A stretch of DNA of 64,000 nucleotides from positions 13,665,829 to 13,729,828 of the forward strand of contig OX463836.1 of NCBI GenBank assembly GCA_949825045.1. Reading direction: 5' to 3'. The notes beneath the pieces are model-generated. The model had not been told where the DNA came from. It saw nothing but the letters and a program-made list of their open reading frames with translations, and ran no database searches. Position numbers and translations under genes: made by a program. The stretch is from Argyresthia goedartella. Taxonomy: Eukaryota > Arthropoda > Insecta > Lepidoptera > Argyresthiidae. Positions 56,469-64,000 of this stretch are shown here, in pieces. Every line of letters starts with the position of its first letter. Positions within the stretch are counted from its first letter, which is position 1.

Positions 56469-56474
<6 letters not shown>
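56236..56474. mobile_element. Inverted-repeat element enclosing (CCTAA)n telomere-type repeats
   Basis: Perfect 46 bp inverted arms (56236-56281 and 56429-56474, outer part TATGTCACCGGAAAATAATA) enclose about 88 bp of CCTAA units (56311-56398), some altered to CATAA. It lies in a TA-rich target on both sides (TA run 56475-56502). There is no coding capacity. Confidence 0.92.
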
Positions 56475-56504
<30 letters not shown>

Positions 56505-56506
<2 letters not shown>

Positions 56507-57170
56507 ACGGGCTCGTATCTGTGTGAGGAACCAAAGATCTCATTTCGAGCATGAAGAAGTAGCATAAATTTAATTTATTAAAAAGACTGTCTAAAAAGTC
56601 TATTTTTCTCCCTCAAACTGGTTAGTAGGCCATAACTTAAAGGGTTTGTGACGTATCTCCGTCAATAACACCTTAAATGAAAAATCATCAACTAAGAATG
56701 TTTTAATAAAGATTTGCACATAAAAAGCTTTCACTTGTTACTGTTAAATTAGGTCCGAAAAACTTATTTTATGGATGATTGAAATTTGCCGTGCTTTTCA
56801 ATGATCTGTAAAAACCAAGTCTGACGTAGCAGATGCACAAATCAAGATTTATTAGAATGTTTATAAAGTGATTTATTAGAATCAATTGTAAAACAATCGA
56901 ATTATTGTTTAGTTTTGCAATGATAATCACTTAACGGTGAAAATCTGGAAATTTTCTTCAAAAACACTAAATCATCAATAAAAATTTAACGGTAAGACTT
57001 CGCCGTATGTATGTTTGGCTCAAATGGTTCTAAATGGTCTGTACTAACTTCGATTTAAGTCTTTGCATCGATCTACCGGACACCCTGTATATAAATACTA
57101 AAAATAAGCGGTACTAAGTGCAAAAACTAGCTCTCAACCGATTCGACATTGTGCGATCGATATTGCTCCA
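56505..57170. other. Gene-free stretch in FAR intron 1
   Basis: A/T-rich, with nothing recognisable except CATCGATCTACCGGACACCC at about 57066, which looks like an old repeat end. Confidence 0.4.
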
Positions 57171-57174
57171 TCAA

Positions 57175-57330
57175 GAAAGAAGCATAGATACAAGCAAGTA
57201 TAAAAGCAAGTATACATGCAAGTAAATAAGCAAGTGAATAAACAAGTATATAAGCAAGTGATATACACATGCTTATATACTTGTTCACAAGTAAATAATG
57301 AAGTATAAAGTAAGAATCTACGCAAGTATA
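57175..57330. repeat. Imperfect minisatellite of AAGCAAGTATA-type units
   Basis: Units such as GCAAGTATA, GCAAGTAAATAA and GCAAGTATATAA repeat about a dozen times with variable spacing. A small open frame on - exists only because of the repeat. Confidence 0.8.
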
Positions 57331-57428
57331 TAAGAGTATTAGGTGGCTATCCCCTCGCCGATGAAAGCTTAAGGTAAGGCCAATGACATTTACAAAAATA
57401 TTGCAAGAGAATAATCGTCAATGGCGAC

Positions 57429-57682
57429 GACCCGAATGGCCGAGTCGGCAGTGACCCTGCCGACGAAGCCAAGGGTCCCGGGTTCGAGTCCCGGTGGGGG
57501 CAAATATTTGTTTGATGAGAACGGATGTTTGTACCCTAGTCATGGTTGTTTATCTATCTAAGTATAATATTTATCCATATAAGTATGTGTATCGTTGTCT
57601 AGTACCCAAGATACAGGGAATCCTATTTTGGGGCTAGATCAATGTGTGTAAATAGTGTCCAAGGTATTATTATTATTATTAT
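57429..57682 (+). mobile_element. tRNA-derived SINE
   Basis: Full copy, head GACCCGAATGGCCGAGTCGG, (ATT)n tail at 57666-57682. Confidence 0.88.
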
Positions 57683-57689
57683 CAAAAAA

Positions 57690-58110
57690 AAAGTTCACTA
57701 CCGACAAGTTCAATGAACCTCCTTTGACCTTTAAGTAAGGTAGTTATACTTATATGGACTTCGAGTTCAATGTACTTTAAAACGCATATCGAACCTCCAT
57801 AAATATTGTTAGATAATATTCATTAAAAATTACACACAAGATCAATGAACGTCCTTCGACTGTTAACGAAGATCAAGACCTCGAGGTCAATGGACTTTAA
57901 AACACATATCGAACATCAAACATCAGCCAAATCCCTCGTTTCAACCCTAATACTCCCAGATCCCTACGGCCCGAAAGATAGAAATTAAGTTTTAAAAGAA
58001 ATAACTCGAAAGCTAAAGAGACGACACTCTAAATGCACTCATAATGCAAAGGAAAAATCGTCAAAAGCTTCAGTGGTGGAGCACGTCATTTAAACGGCAA
58101 CAAATATAAT
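57690..58110. other. Gene-free stretch with a short direct repeat
   Basis: GAGTTCAATGTACTTTAAAA and GAGGTCAATGGACTTTAAAA, each followed by CRCATATCGAAC, lie at about 57766 and 57885. They form an old ~120 bp tandem duplication. Confidence 0.5.
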
Positions 58111-58400
58111 GATCACCAAAATATTTTTTTCCTACCCAAAATGGATAAATGAACACCAAAAGTTGCAAAAAATATCAGGGCAAAATACTGAGGTAGCTTA
58201 GGTGAAGGGTAAAGGGGGTGAGCGAAGCGAAGCCCCCTTTATCCTTCGTGTTAGGTTGAACATGTAAGAACAACAAAAAATACTTAAAAAATAAACTTAA
58301 GTACACAAAACATAAAAAGAAGTTTGGCGATCATTTATCCAAACACAATTTGGTGGACATTTTTCCATTCTGGCAGTCATTTCGAATTTATTGGTAGTAA
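58110..58400. mobile_element. Dispersed element with the shared core, type 2 ends
   Basis: Partner of 9110-9430. It contains ATGATCACCAAAATA, ATGAACACCAAAAG and, as complements on the right, ATGATCGCCAAA and ATGTCCACCAAA. Confidence 0.7.
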
Positions 58401-59486
58401 ATTTTCGAATTTTTTGGTAATCGTTTAAACATAAGCCATTTGAAACTGGACAAGCTCTACTTACATTAACTGCGCCGTCGCGCCCGCCAGCCGTAATAAA
58501 AAGGAACCATCCAGAACACAAGTAACTAATCCATTTCAAATGAGTTTAAACACTCACAGCACCAGTTTAATCTATTTGTCGGTGCAAAGTTTGTTTCCGG
58601 GACTCTTAGTAGATTTCTCCAAATGAGCAGAGCCAACACCACTGAGAAATACCTACCTACCACGACTGAGGAAATACTATGAATGAGAGAGATTTTGGAG
58701 AGGATTATTTCGTTTAATGTATTTCAGCATTTAAAATACAAATACATAATCAATACTAAGCGTTCAGTCGTGCAGAAAATGTTTGTAATGTTATCATAAT
58801 CACTCCCGTTGGAATAAAATTGCTTTTACCAAAGCGCGCAAAAACAAATATTAAATAAATTTAATTCAGGAAGTATGCTTTATTTATCTACAAACATCAA
58901 AACTTTAAAAACGAAAAAAATACTTGGCGGCACAGCTAATAACTCGGAAATGTGACGCTTTGCAAGATTTTTCCCATTTACACTTTATGTTTGCATTGAT
59001 GTGATTTCAGAAGGTTTAGGTGAGGCCGATATTAAAAAAAAAGGAATGGCGTATGCCAACTGGTACAAAAGATACAAAGCCCTTTAAGCCTACCCAGTCA
59101 CCTCAGTGGACGAAGAACGGTCCTTTTCCGCTTACAAAAATTTTCAAAAGCGATCGTAGACACAATTTGTCTAGAGATCATTTGGAACAGAACTTAGTCG
59201 TATACATTTTGAAAGTTAAATTGTAAATTTCATTGTTAAATGTGCGTTGTACTTGCTATTTTCGCAAATACGATTGTTAACGTCGTAAAATTAAAATTAA
59301 AATTAAATCATTTGAATATATGACTTTTTTATTATTTTCATGTTGCATATTTTGGCCCTTTTATTGATTTTCGTGCATATTATAACTATTTTTCTTTCAT
59401 ATTAGCATGCATATTTTTATAACATACACAAAAAATTCATTGTAACGCCATCTAGTACAGAGTAGCGGAACTAATAAATTTATATT
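58401..59486. other. Gene-free stretch at the end of FAR intron 1
   Basis: A 68-codon frame at 59020-59226 has no recognisable family. Otherwise A/T-rich DNA. Confidence 0.4.
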
Positions 59487-59554
59487 TTGTCCCATTGCTA
59501 CTTAGGCCTCTACTCTATCCCACGGTCCTATCACAATCGTATTTTTGTTCACAG

Positions 59555-59648
59555 AAAATGCAAACACATAAAACAACTGATTCTATTAGTACGGCCGAAG
59601 AAAGGGAAGGAGCCAAAGCAGAGGATCGACGAAATGCTGACTGGACCG
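59555..59648 (+). CDS. FAR: Fatty acyl-CoA reductase, coding exon 2
   Basis: It follows TTCACAG and completes the split Arg codon (AG|A). It encodes KCKHIKQLILLVRPKKGKEP and KQRIDEMLTGP, the block after the Rossmann motif that ends the second beta strand of FARs (R-P-K-K-G). The donor is CCG|GTAAGT in phase 0. Length 94 bp. Confidence 0.93.
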
Positions 59649-59867
59649 GTAAGTGGTGATCAGAAACATTCAAGAACAGTTTGGTCTATCAAACTAATCA
59701 AGGAGGTTTCCTAGTGATTAGTTTGACTTCCTTGTTCTGAATTATGTCCCTTAAGGTATATCCTCGTCCGTGCAAAAGTCCCAGTTACTCCAGACGGAAA
59801 GACCCGCAGTGTAAGAGGGACGAAATCGGGGGAAAATGACAAAAAGTCGGTTTTAAATTAATACATG

Positions 59868-60158
59868 ATGCGCAAATTCAACCATGTTTCTCAATATCGC
59901 AAAGAATTGGGGTGGCTTCAAATTCGTCGTCGCCGAGACTTTCATATTCTTTCTAATCTTTGCAATATCTTGAAAAATCCGCGCTACCCCAGCTACCTTC
60001 GAGACCGCTTTGAGTGTCTCTTTTCAGGAGATCGGCACCGGAGATCTCAGACGGTCTCACTCTTAGCCACTCCAAGACATAACACCTCCGCTTATGAACA
60101 CTCCTTCAGGTTGCAGGCGGTCCGACTGTGGAACAAAGTGAAAGACAACTTTTGTTAG
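59868..60158 (+). pseudogene. LINE reverse-transcriptase C-terminal fragment C
   Basis: A 97-codon frame with LGWLQIRRRRDFHILSNLCN, a CNILKNPRYPSYLRDRFE phrase, then TPRHNTSAYEHSFRLQAVRLWN. This is the C-terminal pattern of a jockey-type LINE (R.RR..H....L..I....P.YL..RF ... S..F...A.RLWN). It ends at a stop near 60158 without a clear tail. Confidence 0.75.
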
Positions 60159-60348
60159 CCCAAAAAGTTTTGGAATTATTGAAGATCTCTAACTCGAAAT
60201 CCATCAAAAGTAACAACACTTTTTTCTGGACCTGGACTGTGATCTGGAACATGCAGTAGAGACTACTTTACCAGATGACACAACAGGAGTGGCCTTATCG
60301 GACCTGGATATAGCTGGCATTTATAATCCTTAGTAGTTATTTAAATCC

Positions 60349-61380
60349 ATGAACGGGTATTACCCGAAAAACTTGTGTAACTGGACGGTGTTATGGAACA
60401 TGCAGTACGTTTGCAGTGTGGCGTCGTCGCGCGTCACTATGCGGATGTGGCGTGCTAAATTGGTCCATGGTCCACTGTTCTTCTTAGCATACATCAACGA
60501 TCTACCTAAGGTTGTAGAACATCCTATGGTGATATTTGCAGACGACAGCACGGTTAATATACCATGCGACGATCCAAACAAATTCGAATATGAAATTAAT
60601 AATACTCCATAAAATTATTTCTTGGCTTGATCAAAATAATCTTATTATTAACATTAACAAAACTAAAATAATAAATTTTCAAAACAATAATAATAATACA
60701 ATTAAAAATCTGGACATAAATTACTCCGGATAAAGTATTGAGCAAACTGAGGTAACAAAGTTTTTAGGAATATACATTGATCGTAATCTCAAGTGGTACA
60801 GGTTGATAAAGTTTGTAACAAATTACATACATTTTCATATGCCCTATTCAAGCTATCAAAAACTATATGTGAGGAAGCGGTACTGATGGCATATAATGGT
60901 TATGTGGACTCAAGAGTCAGTCAGACTCAAGAACACTAAGATTTGGTATCATTTTTTGGGGTAACTCAGTTGGCAAAGTATCTGTTTTAATTGCACAAAA
61001 AAAAATGTATCAGGGCCATATGTGGACTATCCCGTAGAGATAGCGCTAAACCACAGTTTAAGAGGGTCAATATTCTGACAGTGCCGTCCCTGCATATTCT
61101 TGAGGTAGCTATATTTGTCAAGACGAACATGCATCTCTTCACTAAATATAAAAGCAAACGACACCTAAACAAAATTTGTGTGCCCCAACACCATACAACT
61201 TTATTTGTGTGCCCCAACACCATACAACTTTATTTGTGTGCCCCAACACCATACAGCTTTATTTGTGTGCCCCAACACCATACAGCTTTATTTGTGTGCC
61301 CCAACACCATACAGCTTTATTTAAAAATAGTATCTTTGGTATGGCACCAACAATATTTAACAAACTACCAGATTATATAA
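60349..61380 (+). pseudogene. LINE reverse transcriptase, palm to C-terminus, with stops and a minisatellite
   Basis: The palm motif is visible as GPLFFLAYINDLPKVV and then MVIFADDSTVNI (the FADD catalytic pair). After a shift, ISWLDQNNLIININKTKIIN, a stop, TKFLGIYIDRNLKW and later CIRAICGLSRRDSAKPQFKR follow, all characteristic of jockey-like ORF2. The frame then enters five 29 bp repeats and leaves with a FGMAPTIFNKLPDYI-type end. Several stops make it inactive. Confidence 0.8.
61178..61322 (+). repeat. Five 29 bp tandem repeats inside the LINE frame
   Basis: The unit TGTGTGCCCCAACACCATAC + ARCTTTATT begins at 61180, 61209, 61238, 61267 and 61296. Since 29 is not a multiple of three, the frame rotates through all three phases, yet all are open, so the reading frame passes through without a stop. 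Confidence 0.95.
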
Positions 61381-61385
61381 TCACC

Positions 61386-61656
61386 TTATATAAGGTGATT
61401 GTCAAATAGCGATCAATACTTTGGGGAATGATGGTGCCCATCATTATGAACAACTTTCCCTAAGAAACATATGGTCGCAAATGAACAAAAATTTTGGGTC
61501 TCCCTTAGTAAATTGAAAACAGCTGATCGGGGCAATGTACTGAAGGAAGTTTTTTTTTTCATTTGCGACCATATGTTTCTTAGGGAAAGTTGTTCATAAT
61601 GATGGGCACCATCGTTCCCCAAAGTATTGATCGCTATTTTACAGTCACCTTATATA
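61386..61656. mobile_element. ~270 bp fold-back (inverted-arm) element
   Basis: Arms of about 98 bp (61388-61485 and 61558-61656) are roughly 96% complementary. They contain ATCAATACTTTGGGGAAYGA and TAAGAAACATATGGTCGCAA. The loop of about 70 bp includes GGGTCTCCCTTAG. Older relatives are at 12050-12190 and perhaps 30985-31215. Confidence 0.9.
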
Positions 61657-61899
61657 CGTAATATACAAAATATATTGCAATTTAAAAGGGCATTGCGAAA
61701 GTTCCTAATAAACAAAACATACTACCACACTAATATCAGCCAGAACGCCACAAATTCTACAACGCTGTAAAGCGAGATGCTTTGATAATTGAGCGGTCAG
61801 AGGAGTCCTAATTGAGTTTACGTAGTAGATCTACCTATAAGGCACGAAGTGTGGCTTGATTTAAGAAAAGTATTAAAGAGAATTTTTGTTTCTTTTCAG

Positions 61900-62060
61900 C
61901 TATTTACCAGTTTGTTGGCAAACAGCAGCATCGATGACATCATGTCAAAAGTGACAGCTGTCACTGGGGACACGTCAATGCCAAAGCTTGGAATGAGCGT
62001 CAGTGACAGAAAGATATGCCAAACTGCCAACATTATCGTTCATTCGGCAGCTTCTGTCAG
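61900..62060 (+). CDS. FAR: Fatty acyl-CoA reductase, coding exon 3
   Basis: It follows TTCTTTTCAG and starts in phase 0: LFTSLLANSSIDDIMSKVTA, then VTGDTSMPKLGMSVSD and ANIIVHSAASVR. The V-x-G-D and NIIVHSAASVRF blocks are strongly conserved in FARs. The donor is CAG|GTTTGT in phase 2. Length 161 bp. Confidence 0.94.
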
Positions 62061-62221
62061 GTTTGTATTGAAAAAAAAACAATAAATTGATATTTTTTTG
62101 CAATTCTCAGGCTGAAAACATTATTTAAAACCGTTTTTTTGTAAATATATGTTAAGTAGGTAGGTATATATTGATAAATAAATATAATAATATATATATA
62201 TTTTTGGAGTAATATTAAAAT

Positions 62222-62466
62222 GCCCATCAAAAATACTGATTTGCACAGCAAATATCCCTTATATTTGCTGCGGCAGCCTTAGGTGAAGGGTAAAGGGGTT
62301 GAGCGAAGCTAAGACCCCTTTATCCTTCGTGTTAGGTTCAGCATGTAAGAACAACAAAAAATACTTAAAACATAAACTTAAGTACTCATTAAATAAATAA
62401 AACATAAAAAGTGTTTTTGCTGATCCTTTTTTGCTGCGCAAATCAGTATTTTTGCTGTGCGATTAA
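62222..62466. mobile_element. Small TIR element, most complete copy
   Basis: Left end CATCAAAAATACTGATTTGC+ACAGCA and right end GCGCAAATCAGTATTTTTGC+TGTGCGATTA form a ~30 bp inverted pair. The core between them carries AAAGGGGTTGAGCGAAGC, GTGTTAGGTTCAGCATGTAA and ATACTTAAAACATAAACTTA. It is a non-autonomous DNA element of about 245 bp. Confidence 0.8.
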
Positions 62467-62604
62467 ATACCAGCCAAGTTTTTGCTGGTAGATAATTGTA
62501 TTTAAATATAGTAAAAAAACCTAAGTAATTATTAAATTTATTGAACTTTTTTGGCCGAAAGTTTTTTTATACTTTCTCATAACTTAATGACTCTAGAGTA
62601 AATA

Positions 62605-63065
62605 ATAGTAGTTTATGTGACTGCTACATAATGGAGGCCATTAATACTCGAGAGTGGTTTATGATACGAGCCGAAGGCGACTTTCATAATAATATCACTC
62701 GAAAGTTTTAATGCCTAATTATGTACAGTTATATAAACTAGTTTATCTACACACATATCATAAGCTCTCTTTGATGTGTTCAGGAACCGCATGTTCGACC
62801 GGCATTGTGGCATTGATCATTGCTCTGAAGTTGTTTAGTTTTTCTGTAGTACCAACTTCACAAACAAACTAGAGGCGACACGCAGGCGGGCGTCGGCGTT
62901 CAAAATTTGAATGTCATAATTTGACAAATTTTGGTACATTATGGGCATAATGATCAATATTCGATTAAGAAATGAGTTTTTACCAAGAAGTTTATCATTA
63001 TGCTGGTCGTAACGTGTGGTTTTTGGACGCAGTAAAGAGGGTTTATGATACGTGTGTAGATGAAA
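62605..63065 (-). repeat. ~400 bp dispersed repeat copy
   Basis: - strand copy of the 23945-24345 family, ending just 53 bp before the next reductase exon. Confidence 0.8.
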
Positions 63066-63118
63066 GATATAATATTACATCTTGTTTGTTACTATTGTAA
63101 TATTTTTTACTGATTCAG

Positions 63119-63209
63119 ATTCGACGAAGGTTTGAAGAAAGCTGTCACCTTGAACACGCGCGGGACAAAGTTTATGTTAGACCTGGCAAAGGAGTGTCCC
63201 AACTTAGAG
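63119..63209 (+). CDS. FAR: Fatty acyl-CoA reductase, coding exon 4
   Basis: It follows ACTGATTCAG and completes the split Arg (AG|A): FDEGLKKAVTLNTRGTKFML, then DLAKECPNLE, the FDE...LNTRGT block of FARs. The donor is GAG|GTAGGT in phase 0. The gene runs past the right edge. Confidence 0.94.
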
Positions 63210-63249
63210 GTAGGTAGTTTAAAACAATTATGAAAAAAACATGCATGCA

Positions 63250-63480
63250 GCACTGAATATAGGTATTGTTAGCGGCTTCAGAAGACAGGCGTGAGGCGGG
63301 CCGCCGCGCACCTATATAAAGCGCAGCACAGACTGCGTGCGAGGCACTTCCCAGTCGTCGTCAAAGATTCAACACCTAGCCATTATTCTTGTCGCACTGT
63401 CCGATATCTTTATTCGTTTTGATAATTGTTATTAGAGTCCATTTTTGTTGAAATTATAAACAGTCAGTTTCAGTGTGTTT
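63250..63480 (+). promoter_or_regulatory. TATA-type core promoter, possible solo LTR
   Basis: CCTATATAAAGCG at about 63311 lies in a short GC-rich patch, with CTTCCCAGTCGTC about 35 bp downstream resembling an arthropod start site. The organisation and position inside an intron suggest a retroelement LTR more than a host promoter. I could not identify the matching ends. Confidence 0.35.
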
Positions 63481-63499
63481 ATTTTTAAAAAATCATCTC

Positions 63500-63850
63500 A
63501 GCCTCTGGTTTCTAACAGTATCTATGTCTTACAAGTAAAATTTGTTTTAGCATTTTTTTTTGTTAGAGGTAGTCTTTACCTAAAGTGGGCCTCCACCCAA
63601 TGGTCAGCCGTATGCTTTTTAAACAGCAAGGTATATCGACTATTGTATTCGCACACAACCGTAAAAATATGTTTCTATGCATTCTGATTACTAGCACATT
63701 CACATTATTTTTAACCGTACAAATTTACAGGTAAAAAATTGTCGTGATCACTCAGTCTCCTGACATGGGTAAACCTGCAATATACCATCAATTTTTACTA
63801 ACGAGAAGCACTCTCGAAAATAGTAAATCAGTTTGATAATTTAATAACTC
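63500..63850. other. FAR intron 4, no gene seen
   Basis: A/T-rich sequence. A 70-codon frame at 63475-63687 shows no family. Confidence 0.4.
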
Positions 63851-63854
63851 TATT

Positions 63855-63930
63855 GATTGTGTCGCAAAAATGACGATTGCTAAGTATCTGTAAATATCTA
63901 CAGTAATAAAGACATTTGATTGAATGATTT
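63855..63930 (+). mobile_element. LINE 3' tail fragment
   Basis: TGACGATTGCTAAGTATCTG and AAATATCTACAGTAATAAAG match the 3' UTR end of the 51690-52490 LINE. A TTGA-type tail follows. Confidence 0.7.
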
Positions 63931-64000
63931 GATTGATTTGTACGAATTTCCAGTAAAAAGTTACGAGGCTTAATTTTGAAAATTACGGCCAAGTACGGCC

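Larger units (their letters stand above)
49194..59554 (+). other. FAR intron 1 (10.4 kb), rich in transposable elements
   Basis: It contains, in order: the GGTCAAGTGCGAG repeat (49858), a SINE (50443), a ~400 bp repeat (50848), LINE fragments (51465-52490), a dispersed repeat (52680), a MULE transposon (53555), a telomere-repeat element (56236), a minisatellite (57175), a SINE (57429) and a core element (58110). No exon was seen within it. Confidence 0.85.
59649..61899 (+). other. FAR intron 2 (2.25 kb) with LINE and fold-back insertions
   Basis: It contains a dispersed repeat piece (59756-59866), two LINE fragments (59865-60158 and 60349-61380) and a fold-back element (61386-61656). Confidence 0.85.
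62061..63118 (+). other. FAR intron 3 (1.06 kb) with two repeats
   Basis: It holds the complete small TIR element (62222-62466) and a ~400 bp dispersed repeat (62605-63065). Confidence 0.88.

Overview
This window is insect nuclear DNA, most likely from a moth or butterfly. It is AT-rich and intron-bearing, and it is packed with transposable elements (TEs). The grounds for Lepidoptera are the exon structure of a fatty acyl-CoA reductase gene, a dispersed repeat whose ends read like a sequence common in lepidopteran genomes (from memory, no search run), and an interstitial (CCTAA)n tract, which is the insect telomere repeat. There is no operon or prokaryotic signal.

Only one ordinary host gene is visible. 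It is a fatty acyl-CoA reductase on the + strand, with four in-phase coding exons at 49063-49193, 59555-59648, 61900-62060 and 63119-63209. It continues past the right edge. Its introns (10.4, 2.3 and 1.1 kb) are filled with LINE, SINE, MULE and fold-back sequences.

The left third is a direct duplication: 1-11186 and 14096-22180 are nearly identical. Each copy carries a pogo/Tigger-like (DDE_1, psq-HTH) transposase gene on the - strand. Copy 1 keeps a full catalytic domain with a decayed tail. Copy 2 has lost the whole catalytic triad through a 1.35 kb deletion. Copy 1 alone carries a 786 bp TA-flanked element of mariner type. Each copy ends in a Tc1 transposase remnant; only copy 2 continues into the rest of it. 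Recent segmental duplication and unmerged haplotypes both fit.

The middle holds an 8.5 kb two-gene DNA transposon (27808-36342). It has a Tnp2-like transposase on + (one stop, one frameshift), an apparently intact DUF4806-type gene on - in convergent orientation, short terminal inverted repeats, and motifs repeated near both ends. To its right are a GC-rich ORF1-like retroelement (37251-38561), a 14-unit 30 bp tandem array (39701-40122) and a 195 bp triplication (43833-44418).

The right third is the reductase gene with its intronic TEs: a FLYWCH/MULE transposon with minisatellite-like termini (53555-56118), a perfect 46 bp inverted-repeat element enclosing telomere-type repeats (56236-56474), jockey-like LINE fragments (one with a 29 bp minisatellite), and a 270 bp fold-back element. 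Dispersed families recurring across the window are a tRNA-derived SINE ending in (TTA)n, a small TIR element with a shared core, a GGCCAAGTGCGAG-type repeat with tetranucleotide runs, and a ~400 bp repeat without TIRs.
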